64,000 nucleotides of DNA. Origin: Anaerolineaceae bacterium. Its GTDB lineage: Bacteria; Chloroflexota; Anaerolineae; Anaerolineales; UBA11657. The stretch is taken from the NCBI GenBank assembly GCA_003569365.1, contig BGOS01000005.1, positions 1 through 64,000 of the forward strand, read 5' to 3'. Position numbers and translations under genes: made by a program. The notes beneath the pieces are model-generated. The model did not search any database. It was not told the origin of the DNA and worked only from the letters and a program-made list of their open reading frames with translations. Positions 28,378 through 36,160 of the stretch are shown piece after piece (positions within the stretch are counted from its first letter, which is position 1; each line of letters begins with the position of its first letter).

Positions 28378-29148
28378 CTAGCGAAATAGATCCTGATCTA
28401 ACGGACGGATGAGCTCGCGGGCGGTTCCACTGCGCACGCCATACGGCACACCGCGCAGATGCACAACCGGCAGTCCCTCGCCCGCCTGCCCCATGATGAT
28501 GGAGGCTGCGGCAGCCAGCTCGTCCGCCAATCCCACTTGCGTGATTTGCAGGCGCTCGCCATACAAGTCCGGCCAGCCGCGCAGGTCCATCAAGGCCGGC
28601 ACGCCCGCCACACCCAGCGCCACACCCACCGTGCCACTGCGCCATGCACGTCCGTGGCTGTCATTGATGATAACACCCGGCTCCACGCCGCAAAGCGTGC
28701 CCAGCCGCGCGCGCAGTGCTGCGCATGATGCGTCCGGGTCGGCCGGCAGCAACAACACCTGCCCGCCGTCCGCATGCTGCTCTACATTGGAGTGGTCAAT
28801 GCCGGCGTTTGCGCACACAAACCCCAGCCGGTGCTCCACCACCAGCGCTCCGGGGCGCTGGCGCAGCACTGCGCGTGACTCGCTCAGGATCAACTCCACC
28901 AGCCGCGCATCTTTCTCCACGCTCACTGCCAGCTCTACCGCGCGCGCCGATGGCGTAACGCTCCCCAGCTGCACATAGCGGTCTTCCGCCTTCGATACCA
29001 CCTTCTGCGCCACAACGAGTACATCGCCAGCCAGCAGCTGCAAACTGGCGCGCTGCAAGCCGGCAGCAATCAACGCAGCCAGATCATCCCCGGGCTGCAC
29101 AAGCGGCAACGCGGGCAGCGCCGTGAGTACCAACGTTGGATTAGTCAC
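28378..29148 (-). CDS. cofE: Coenzyme F420-0:L-glutamate ligase
   Basis: A 256-residue GTP-dependent ligase that adds the glutamate tail to F420-0. Recognisable parts are DVLVVAQKVVSKAEDR (about 42-57), SESRAVLRQRPGALVVEHRLGFVCANAGID (the metal/GTP site region), and VIINDSHGRAWRSGTVGVALGVAG. The length equals stand-alone CofE, unlike mycobacterial FbiB, which carries a fused nitroreductase; that second domain is encoded by the separate gene two positions downstream. It starts the cofE-PPOX-nitroreductase-cofD-cofC run. Confidence 0.94.
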   Translation of the reverse strand: MTNPTLVLTALPALPLVQPGDDLAALIAAGLQRASLQLLAGDVLVVAQKVVSKAEDRYVQLGSVTPSARAVELAVSVEKDARLVELILSESRAVLRQRPGALVVEHRLGFVCANAGIDHSNVEQHADGGQVLLLPADPDASCAALRARLGTLCGVEPGVIINDSHGRAWRSGTVGVALGVAGVPALMDLRGWPDLYGERLQITQVGLADELAAAASIIMGQAGEGLPVVHLRGVPYGVRSGTARELIRPLDQDLFR

Positions 29149-29231
29149 TGGCGTGCAAGGTGGTCACTTATGCCGGCATGCAGTTCGCGCACCTGCACAA
29201 CCCAAGCTGCACGCACGCGGGCAACGGCGCT

Positions 29232-29906
29232 TCAATCGCCGCGCGGAATACCCGTAATGCGAATGCCAGAGTTGGGAACCTTGTAGCGGCGGTTAAGGCT
29301 GATCAGTACCGGCGTCAGCGACTCGACCGCGACAGCGTTAGCTAGCGGGCCGGCGTGCCACGCCACCATGCCGGCAGCCACCGCCAACCGCACCACTGCT
29401 TCCCGCGCATCTGCATCATCCCCGCACACCAGCACATCACAATCAATCTCATGCTGCAGATTCACCAAGTGGCTCGCAGAAATATTTTGGAACGCAGACA
29501 CCACACGCACGCCATCCCCCAAAAGTGCTTGGGCTTCTTCGCCCGCGGACTTGCCCGCCGGCAGTTGCACGCGGCTTACCTTCGGCGGCACCAGCGGCAC
29601 CGTCACATCAATCAGAATTTTGCCTTGCAGCGCAGCCCGCACTGCAGTCAGCGTCGGATGGTGCGCCACGTATGGCACCGTCAGCGCCACAATCTCAGCG
29701 CGTGCCGCAGCCGCCAAATTTTCCATGCCTTGCACGCGCCAGCCTTTGCCCATTGCCGCAAGCTCCGCCGCCTTCTCTACAGCGCGTTCCGCCACGCGCG
29801 ACCCCAGCGTCACGTCATAGCCCGCAGCCGCCCAACGCACCGCCAAGCCAAAACCCTCCGGCCCCGTTCCACCCAGCACCGCAAGCATCGGCAAAGTTTC
29901 AGTCAT
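29232..29906 (-). CDS. npdG: NADPH-dependent F420 reductase
   Basis: A 224-residue F420H2:NADP+ oxidoreductase that moves hydride between F420 and NADP. The N-terminal LAVLGGTGPEGFGLAVRWAAAGYDVTLGSR is the NADP-binding motif of this family, followed by the conserved IVALTVPYVAHHPTLTAV, VTVPLVPPKVSRVQLP and the C-terminal ALISLNRRYK-like PVLISLNRRYKVPNSGIRITGI. It is 83 bases upstream of cofE in the same direction and could be part of the same operon or have its own promoter. It would keep the F420 pool reduced. Confidence 0.94.
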   Translation of the reverse strand: MTETLPMLAVLGGTGPEGFGLAVRWAAAGYDVTLGSRVAERAVEKAAELAAMGKGWRVQGMENLAAAARAEIVALTVPYVAHHPTLTAVRAALQGKILIDVTVPLVPPKVSRVQLPAGKSAGEEAQALLGDGVRVVSAFQNISASHLVNLQHEIDCDVLVCGDDADAREAVVRLAVAAGMVAWHAGPLANAVAVESLTPVLISLNRRYKVPNSGIRITGIPRGD

Positions 29907-30052
29907 AAAGGTTCACCCGCATAATATGTTTTTGCGCCGACCGTTGCGCACACGCAACTGTACAGCTGCCTAAGTGCCGGCACAGATCCAGCCATCAAAC
30001 TCGCTGCCAAACCGCGGCTGCCAACTCCCGGCTGCGCGCAGCAATCTGCGCC

Positions 30053-31321
30053 TCATCCAAAAAAAGCAGTTCGCGATCGCGCATCAATACCTTTGCCGCC
30101 GCAGATGGTTGTTGTCACCATGCCCGCATCAAACCCGAACAAAATCTGCCACGGCAGGTTGCCGGCCGTGAGCGGCGTCGGCGCGTGGTAATCCACAAGG
30201 ATCATGTCTGCAAAAGCACCGGCAGCCAGCACGCCCAGCGGTGCTTGCGGAAAGAAGACACCCGCCAGTGCCGCATTATTTTCAACCGCCATTTGCACAA
30301 TCACACTGCCGCCCGCCCGCTGCGGATCGCGATGCCAGGCCTTGTGCAGCAAGTAAGCCGTCTTCCACTCATCCCACATCGCATTGGAAAAACCATCGTT
30401 GCCCAGGGCCACGCGCACGCCGGCGCGCAGCAAGCCCTCCACATCCGCGACACCCACGGCGTTGTTCATGTTGGAGCGCGGCTGGTGCGTCACCCAGGTC
30501 TGCGTATCGCGCAGCAGCAGTGCCTCAGCCATATCGATGTGCACGCAGTGCGCCGCAATCGAGCGCGCACCCAAAATACCGAACGCCTGCAAGCGGTCAA
30601 CCACGCGCCGCTGATACACTTGCAGCGAGTGATACTCATCCGCCTCATGCTCGGCAACATGTACGTGAAAGCCGCCATGCGGGTTGGCGCCGGCGCACGC
30701 CCCCAGCGTCGCGTCAGAGAGCGTCAGGCCGGCGTGCAGCCCGAAGCTGGCAGCCAGCAGCGGATCCGGCTGCCGCTTGCATTGCGCGGTGAAGCGCATA
30801 TTTTCCGCAATGCCAGCGCGCGCTTCGTCCGCGCCGTTGCGGTCCGTTACTTCGTAACTTAGCACACAGCGCACTCCGCTCTGGCGCACCGCAGCCGCAA
30901 TCACATCCAGCGAGCCATCAACACATTGCGGGCTGGCGTGATGATCGATGAGCGTGGTCGTGCCTTGGCGCACTGCGTTGACGAGCGCGCCCAGCGCAGA
31001 GTAGCGCACGTCCTCCGGAGTTAGTGCGCGATCCAGGCGCCACCACAAGCGCTCAAGAATTTCAGGGAAGTCTTTGGGCGGGTCGCCCGGCACAGACATG
31101 CCGCGCGCAAACGCGCCATAGAAATGCGTGTGCGCACAAATATTGCCGGGCATCAGCAGCTGGCCGCGCGCATCCAGCCGGTCGGCAGCGGGATACTTCG
31201 CGCTCAGCTCTGCGCTTGCGCCAACCTCAACGATGCGGTCGCCACTAAAGTAAAGCGCGCCATCATTAATTACAGCGTTGGGCGTGCCCCACGTGACCAC
31301 AGTTGCATTTGTTATTAACAT
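30053..31321 (-). CDS. ssnA: SsnA-type metal-dependent aminohydrolase
   Basis: A 422-residue amidohydrolase-superfamily protein. Metal ligands are visible in AHTHFYGAFARGMS, FHVHVAEHEADE, AAHCVHIDMAE and LGNDGFSN. The block ILERLWWRLDRALTPEDV, together with TTLIDHHASP, marks the SsnA branch, which occurs with selenium-dependent molybdenum hydroxylase genes. A purine or related deamination or ring-opening is plausible, but no substrate is established. ATG 31321 is chosen over 31339 because a TAAAAT box sits 8 bases before it and the protein then begins at the family start. It is separated from the xdh genes by the F420 locus. Confidence 0.85.
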   Translation of the reverse strand: MLITNATVVTWGTPNAVINDGALYFSGDRIVEVGASAELSAKYPAADRLDARGQLLMPGNICAHTHFYGAFARGMSVPGDPPKDFPEILERLWWRLDRALTPEDVRYSALGALVNAVRQGTTTLIDHHASPQCVDGSLDVIAAAVRQSGVRCVLSYEVTDRNGADEARAGIAENMRFTAQCKRQPDPLLAASFGLHAGLTLSDATLGACAGANPHGGFHVHVAEHEADEYHSLQVYQRRVVDRLQAFGILGARSIAAHCVHIDMAEALLLRDTQTWVTHQPRSNMNNAVGVADVEGLLRAGVRVALGNDGFSNAMWDEWKTAYLLHKAWHRDPQRAGGSVIVQMAVENNAALAGVFFPQAPLGVLAAGAFADMILVDYHAPTPLTAGNLPWQILFGFDAGMVTTTICGGKGIDARSRTAFFG

Positions 31322-31367
31322 GCTGGCAAATTTTAGCATGCACAGCTTTCCGCAGTGGCAGCACAGC

Positions 31368-32057
31368 TTAGGCGGGCAACTCTTTTAATCCAGAAAGTTC
31401 AGCCACCGCTGCGGCAACTTGAGCGGCACAGCCGGCGGGATCACTGCGCACTGCGGTTGCAGGAATGTGCAAGCCCTGCCAGCCGGCTGCAGCCTGCGGC
31501 GCGCTGTCACCAATTGTGATGCCAAGCCCGCCGAGCTGGCAGAGCAGCGCCAAATCGAGGGCGGGCAGGTGCGGTGCCGGCTGGTATTGTTTCTCGGCGG
31601 GAAGATTGCGCTCGCGCAATGCGGACCAAAGCAGCTCGCGTTCAGTGCTGCCCATCATGAGCTCGTTTATTTCAGCTGCATGGTTTAGATGTTCGCCCAG
31701 CGTGTAAAAAAATGTGATCCGCCGCCACTGCGTGGAAATAATCGGCTGCGCCAGCGACTGCAGCGCACCTAGTTGCAGCTTGTAGTATTGCTCGCTCGCG
31801 CGCACATGGTCAGGTTCGTCGCGCAGCAGCTCTGCCCGCGTCACCAGCTCGTGCCCCAGCACCTGCGCAAAATGGCGGATCATCCACTTGCCATCAGCAA
31901 ACTTGCCGGTCTGATAAAACGCAAGGAAGTCCACCGCCACATTTTTTGGCGCAGTCTTCAGCGGGATCCGGTACCAGCCCAGCACGCGCGCAATCTCCAA
32001 GTCGCGCGGCGCGGGCAGCACGCCCACTAACACAAGCGCCTCAGGCGGCAACATCAT
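31368..32057 (-). CDS. Conserved protein of unknown function, possibly with a degenerate DUF559-like C-terminus
   Basis: A 229-residue protein with N-terminus LPPEALVLVGVLPAPRDLEIARVLGWYRIPL and a middle part DYY/EQYYKLQLG-like with RRITFFYT. I have the impression that this protein is conserved among Chloroflexota, but I cannot verify that. The C-terminal ERELLWSALRERNLPAEKQYQ and LDLALLCQLGGLGITIGD resembles the spacing of the DUF559/Vsr nuclease-like fold with its catalytic residues altered; this is only an impression. Start ATG 32057 has GGAGG six to seven bases upstream, which rules out the longer frame to 32174. It is divergent from the microprotein-MBOAT operon and 46 bases upstream of ssnA. 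Confidence 0.65.
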   Translation of the reverse strand: MMLPPEALVLVGVLPAPRDLEIARVLGWYRIPLKTAPKNVAVDFLAFYQTGKFADGKWMIRHFAQVLGHELVTRAELLRDEPDHVRASEQYYKLQLGALQSLAQPIISTQWRRITFFYTLGEHLNHAAEINELMMGSTERELLWSALRERNLPAEKQYQPAPHLPALDLALLCQLGGLGITIGDSAPQAAAGWQGLHIPATAVRSDPAGCAAQVAAAVAELSGLKELPA

Positions 32058-32237
32058 TTTGAACCTCCCGCCGCTAACAGCAGCGCCAATCGGTCGAGAG
32101 TGCCATGCAGCAAATGCAGCCAGCACAGGTATACTGCGCGCAGCCACCCGCAGCGCTGCTGGCAGCTGCCTCAAATTAGTTGGCTTCCATCATTGTACTC
32201 CGGTGCCAGCTTCACCTTTATTACCTCCGGCCAGCCA
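32058..32237 (+). promoter_or_regulatory. Divergent intergenic region ahead of the microprotein-MBOAT-SGNH operon
   Basis: 180 bases between divergent genes, which should hold both promoters. On the + strand TATACT at 32130-32135 is the best -10-like hexamer I see, without a convincing -35. No purine-rich Shine-Dalgarno precedes the microprotein ATG. No gene is apparent in this stretch. Confidence 0.3.
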
Positions 32238-32348
32238 ATGCTCTTCACCCGTGAAAATCTGATTGCCGTTTTGCTGTGCCTGCTGCTCGCTGCGCTTGTG
32301 ATCATCAGCGCGGACAACGCGCCGCAATGGATCTACCAGGGGTTTTAG
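32238..32348 (+). CDS. 36-residue single-span membrane microprotein with C-terminal WIYQGF (DltX-like acyl-shuttle candidate)
   Basis: The reading is short: MLFTRENLIAVLLC, a hydrophobic span (residues about 8-24), then ADNAPQWIYQGF and stop. The charged N-terminus and short polar tail predict N-in/C-out topology, placing the last residues outside. In the Dlt pathway the microprotein DltX ends in FIYNEF, whose tyrosine accepts the acyl group from the MBOAT protein DltB and hands it to DltD. Here Tyr33 in WIYQGF sits at the same place, and the next two genes are an MBOAT (14 bases downstream) and an SGNH protein. Function is therefore inferred by motif and context. There is no clear Shine-Dalgarno. 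It is too short for most gene callers. Confidence 0.75.
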   Translation: MLFTRENLIAVLLCLLLAALVIISADNAPQWIYQGF

Positions 32349-32361
32349 GGCGCGCCCAACT

Positions 32362-33795
32362 ATGACTCTGGTGCAAGTCGTTGCACTTGCAGCGCTGGCT
32401 GCCGCCGCCCGCTTCTCCGGTTCACTGGAGCGCCCGGCTGTGCGCACTTGGATATTGTGCCTGAGCAGCGCACTGGTTTTGTTCCTGTTGCAGCCAGTGA
32501 CCGGTGTACGCCAGTTGGACTACTGGCTGCCGCTTGGAACGCTGCTGATGTGTGCGGCAGTCTGGTTTATAACGCGGCCGGCCGCACAGGGGCTGGCACG
32601 CGAAGACACAGTCACGGCGACCGCCGTGGCCGCACTTTGTATTGCCGTCTCACTTACGCGCTACCTCGCACCAGAGTTGCGGTTCTCGACGGGACGCGCG
32701 CCGCCATCGGAAATTGTGGCGCTGGTACTCGCAATTTTCGCCGGGTTGATGGCGCTAACGCTGCGCCACAAAGGACGCGACCTCGGTTCACTGCCGGCCG
32801 TACTGGCGGTGCTTGCGCTCTTCATCCTGCTTAAAACAGATGCGCTGGCCACGCTTGCCGGCAGTGCGGTGCGCGGGTTGACCGGGCAGGACACCACGCT
32901 GGCAAGCAGCAGTGATCTGCGCTGGCTGGGCTTTTCATATATCGCGTTCCGGCTCTTGCACGCGCTGTTCGAATTTCGAAACGGGAAGATGCCGGCGCTG
33001 ACGCTGCGGGAATTTTTGGCATGGGTGATCTTCTTTCCCGCGTTAGTTGCCGGCCCGATTGACCGCGCAGCACGGTTTTCGCAAGATCTGCGCGCGCCAC
33101 TTGCGCCCGCGGACGCGGACCTGCGCGCCGGCATCGGCCGCATTGCCAGCGGGCTGGCAAAGAAGTTTGTTGTGGCAGACAGCCTCGCACTCTTCTGCCT
33201 CAACGAGATGAATGCTGCACAAGTCAACTCGACTGTCTGGCTTTGGATTTTGCTTTATGCATACGCCCTGCGGTTGTACCTTGACTTCTCCGGATACACC
33301 GACCTTGCAATTGGCATCGGCAACTTGTTTGGCGTACGCCTGCCAGAGAACTTCAATGCGCCCTACTTGAAGCCCAACCTCACCCAATTTTGGAATAGCT
33401 GGCACATGTCTCTGGCGCAGTGGTTCCGCGCGCACTTCTTCAACCCCGCAACGCGTGCACTGCGCGCGAGCCCGCGCAACCTGCCGCCGGCGCTCATCAT
33501 TCTGATCACGCAGCTGGCCACGATGTTGTTGATTGGCGCATGGCACGGCCTAAGCGCCGGCTTCTTAATCTGGGGCTTTTGGCACGGCGCGGGATTGTTT
33601 GTGCACAACCGCTGGGCAGAATGGATGCGCCCGCGCATGGCCGCGCTGGCCCCTACTCCGCGAACTGCCCACGTGCTGCAAGTGGCGGGCGCGGTGCTTA
33701 CATTTCACTATGTGGCCTTGGGATGGGTCTGGTTTGCAATCGCAAGCCCGCAGTTGTCGTGGTCAGTGATGCTGCGCCTGTGGGCACTCGCATGA
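32362..33795 (+). CDS. MBOAT-family O-acyltransferase (DltB/AlgI-like)
   Basis: A 477-residue polytopic membrane protein with many hydrophobic spans. Family landmarks are FSYIAFRLLHALFEF, FFPALVAGPIDRAARFSQDL, LYLDFSGYTDLAIGIGNLFGVRLPENFNAP, FWNSWHMSLAQWFR and GAWHGLSAGFLIWGFWHGAGLF. His408 in FWHG corresponds to the catalytic histidine, and the His in NSWHMSL is also conserved. It would take an acyl group from a cytoplasmic thioester (acetyl-CoA or acyl carrier) and pass it outwards. Its C-terminus (MLRLWALA) lacks the acyl-shuttle motif, which is instead on the microprotein 14 bases upstream. Its stop overlaps the SGNH gene start (ATGA). Confidence 0.93.
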   Translation: MTLVQVVALAALAAAARFSGSLERPAVRTWILCLSSALVLFLLQPVTGVRQLDYWLPLGTLLMCAAVWFITRPAAQGLAREDTVTATAVAALCIAVSLTRYLAPELRFSTGRAPPSEIVALVLAIFAGLMALTLRHKGRDLGSLPAVLAVLALFILLKTDALATLAGSAVRGLTGQDTTLASSSDLRWLGFSYIAFRLLHALFEFRNGKMPALTLREFLAWVIFFPALVAGPIDRAARFSQDLRAPLAPADADLRAGIGRIASGLAKKFVVADSLALFCLNEMNAAQVNSTVWLWILLYAYALRLYLDFSGYTDLAIGIGNLFGVRLPENFNAPYLKPNLTQFWNSWHMSLAQWFRAHFFNPATRALRASPRNLPPALIILITQLATMLLIGAWHGLSAGFLIWGFWHGAGLFVHNRWAEWMRPRMAALAPTPRTAHVLQVAGAVLTFHYVALGWVWFAIASPQLSWSVMLRLWALA

Positions 33796-34952
33796 CCACC
33801 AACCCCACCGTACAACTGCAGCGGGCTGGCGCGCGCACACTTGCGCGCCTGCTGCTAAAAACCGGTGTGCTGTTTCTGATTTTGAATTTGGTGTTTGCGT
33901 GGTCAAATCCACTGCCCGCACTCGGCCGGATATCCGCCTACAACAACTTGCTTCCTGGCCGCACGCGTCTGCCATACGGCGAGAACCCGGCGCGTGCATA
34001 CAACTTAAGCCTGTACTCATTGCCCGCGATGCTCGCGTCGCATGAGCTGGCAGCGGCGCCCGTGCCGGTGCCGGCAAGTGAGTTCCGTGTGATTGTGATC
34101 GGGGACTCCTCAGTGTGGGGATATCTTTTGCCATCCGCTGACACACTCACTGCGCAACTAAACCGCAGCAACACGACCATGCCAGACGGGCGCTTGCTGC
34201 GCGCGTACAACCTCGGTTACCCCGTCATGTCGCTCACAAAAGATTTACTGCTGCTGGACATGGCACGCAGCTTCACTCCGGACCTTGTGGTTTGGTGTGT
34301 AACCCTCGAGTCGTTTCCAACAGACAAGCAGCTCTTCCCGCCCCTGCTGCAAAACAATCCGGATGCAGTGCGGGCGCTCGCGGCCCGCTACGCGCTGCGC
34401 ACGGCGGTAGATGATGCGCGCTTTGTGCAGCGCGACTTCCTTGCCCGCACGCTGCTGGGCCAGCGCCGCAATCTGGCAGACCTGCTGCGCCTGCAGCTGT
34501 ATGCCCCGTTGTGGGCTGCCACCGCCATCGACCAGGAAATTCCGGAAACTTATGTGCGCCGCATGGAGGACTTGCCCGCCGATCTCACATTCGCCGGCTT
34601 CACGCCGGGAACACTGACGCAGCAAGATCTGGCATTTGATGTGCTGGCAGCCGGGTTCGAAGCTGCGCGCCCGGCGGAATTGCTGCTTGTCAACGAGCCT
34701 ATGTTTGTGAGTGCCGGCGCCAACAGTAACCTGCGCTACAACTTCTTTTATCCACGCTGGGCTTATGACCAGTACCGCAGCTGGCTGGCCGACGCAGCCC
34801 GTGAAAATAACTGGCGCTACGTTGATTGGTGGGATGCGGTGGCCGCTGCTGAATTTACAGACAGCGCTGTGCACATGTCGCCAGCCGGAACGGGCCAGCT
34901 TGCCAACAAACTGGCAGCCGCCATCATTGCGGCAGCTGCCAGCCCGCACTGA
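33792..34952 (+). CDS. Membrane-anchored SGNH-fold protein (DltD/AlgX-like acyl transferase candidate)
   Basis: A 386-residue protein with one N-terminal span (about 20-36) and an extracytoplasmic SGNH domain. The catalytic serine lies in VIVIGDSSVWG (GDS, Ser106). The C-terminal block TDSAVHMSPAGTGQLANKLA supplies Asp357 and His361, spaced DxxxH. By analogy with DltD, its serine would receive the acyl group from the microprotein tyrosine and move it to a polymer hydroxyl. ATG 33792 overlaps the MBOAT stop by four bases; the longer frame from 33420 lies inside the MBOAT gene and is rejected. The acceptor polymer is unknown. Confidence 0.85.
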   Translation: MTTNPTVQLQRAGARTLARLLLKTGVLFLILNLVFAWSNPLPALGRISAYNNLLPGRTRLPYGENPARAYNLSLYSLPAMLASHELAAAPVPVPASEFRVIVIGDSSVWGYLLPSADTLTAQLNRSNTTMPDGRLLRAYNLGYPVMSLTKDLLLLDMARSFTPDLVVWCVTLESFPTDKQLFPPLLQNNPDAVRALAARYALRTAVDDARFVQRDFLARTLLGQRRNLADLLRLQLYAPLWAATAIDQEIPETYVRRMEDLPADLTFAGFTPGTLTQQDLAFDVLAAGFEAARPAELLLVNEPMFVSAGANSNLRYNFFYPRWAYDQYRSWLADAARENNWRYVDWWDAVAAAEFTDSAVHMSPAGTGQLANKLAAAIIAAAASPH

Positions 34953-35040
34953 ACACCCTGGCGCCACAATCGCGCCGGCGCGCCGCATTCCGGCCGCGAC
35001 TCGCAAATCACATTCATCAAGACGCGCAAACTCACGACGG

Positions 35041-35046
35041 TATAAT
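35041..35046 (+). promoter_or_regulatory. -10 box of the site-2 protease gene
   Basis: A perfect TATAAT, 20 bases before ATG 35067, with AGAGG between them serving as a Shine-Dalgarno. No good -35 hexamer is seen 16-18 bases upstream. Confidence 0.5.
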
Positions 35047-35066
35047 CCGCCGTAGAGGCACACTCA

Positions 35067-36119
35067 ATGCTCGAATGGATTCGCAACTTGTTGATTTTTT
35101 TGGTCGTGTTCTGCGGCCTGATTTTGTTCCACGAACTCGGGCACTTTCTGGCCGCGCGCTATTTTGGAATCCGGGTCACCGAATTCGGGATTGGATTTCC
35201 GCCGCGCATGCTGCGCCTTGGAAAATGGCGCGAGACTGAGTTCACGCTGAACTGGCTGCCGTTTGGCGGATTTGTGCGGCCGGCGGGCGAAGACGATCCG
35301 ACGGTGCCCAACGGCCTCGCGTCCGCGCCGCCGCTGCAGCGCATTGTGGTGTTGGCTGCCGGTTCGCTTACGAATGTGCTGGTTGCATTTTTGCTTTTCT
35401 GGTTTGGGTTTACGACAGGCTGGCCGGACACAGTTGTGGTGGCGCGCGTCGAGCCCAACTCACCGGCAGCGGCTGCCGGCCTGCAAGCTGATGATGTTGT
35501 GCAGCTGGTTGGCGCCACTTCAATTCACACCCCGCAACAGCTTGCAGAAATTACTTACTCCAATCTGGGGCAGACCCTCACATTGCAAGTAGAGCGCGCC
35601 GGCGAGAACCTTACGATTGACATGACGCCACGCGAGAGCTGGCCGTCCGGCCAGGGCCCATTGGGCATTGGAATGACATGGAAGCTGACGACCTATAACA
35701 TGGCGCGCGCTGGCACACGCGCTGCAACAGAATTGGCGAACCAGGCCCGCGAAGTCTTTATGCTGCCAGTGCGCCTCGTGCGGCAGCAGGTGAACGCAAG
35801 CGATTTGCGTTTTGTAGGCCCCGTGGGCATCAAGGCCATCAACGACCAGGCCGTGAATGTATCCGTGGAGCTCGGTGCCATTTTCCCGCTGCTGCAGTTT
35901 GTGGGCATCATCAACCTCATGATTGCCATCACCAACCTGCTGCCGCTGCCGGCCCTGGATGGCGGGCGCATCGTGTTTGTGCTGCTGGAATTTCTGCGCG
36001 GCCGGCGCATTGCACCGGAGCTGGAAGGCCGGGTGCACTTCATTGGCATGGCATTGCTGATCACGCTGATGGTGGTGCTGGTCTATCAGGATATTTCCAA
36101 TCCACTTGTATTGCAATGA
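35067..36119 (+). CDS. rseP: Site-2 intramembrane metalloprotease (RseP family)
   Basis: A 350-residue M50 zinc protease that cuts membrane proteins inside the bilayer, usually releasing signalling factors. HELGH is at residues 22-26 in the first span, LNWLPFGGFVRPAGE follows, then a PDZ domain (VVARVEPNSPAAAAGLQADDVVQLVG, about 126-190), and the second catalytic motif NLLPLPALDGGR near residue 300. The length fits a single-PDZ member. Its -10 box and Shine-Dalgarno are visible upstream. It is followed after 41 bases by the HEAT-repeat protein. Its substrate, such as an anti-sigma factor, is not in the window. Confidence 0.94.
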   Translation: MLEWIRNLLIFLVVFCGLILFHELGHFLAARYFGIRVTEFGIGFPPRMLRLGKWRETEFTLNWLPFGGFVRPAGEDDPTVPNGLASAPPLQRIVVLAAGSLTNVLVAFLLFWFGFTTGWPDTVVVARVEPNSPAAAAGLQADDVVQLVGATSIHTPQQLAEITYSNLGQTLTLQVERAGENLTIDMTPRESWPSGQGPLGIGMTWKLTTYNMARAGTRAATELANQAREVFMLPVRLVRQQVNASDLRFVGPVGIKAINDQAVNVSVELGAIFPLLQFVGIINLMIAITNLLPLPALDGGRIVFVLLEFLRGRRIAPELEGRVHFIGMALLITLMVVLVYQDISNPLVLQ

Positions 36120-36160
36120 GCTGGTACGCAAAGCGGGCGCCACTGCGCGCATGACATTCG

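Noticed and set aside
32100-32237. Upstream extension of the microprotein reading
   Set aside because: The extra 46 residues (Cys/Trp/His-rich, no homology) have no start signal; the 36-residue form has a clean membrane-protein layout.
33420-33791. N-terminal extension of the SGNH protein
   Set aside because: It lies inside the MBOAT gene; the ATG overlapping the MBOAT stop is a better start and gives a normal membrane anchor.
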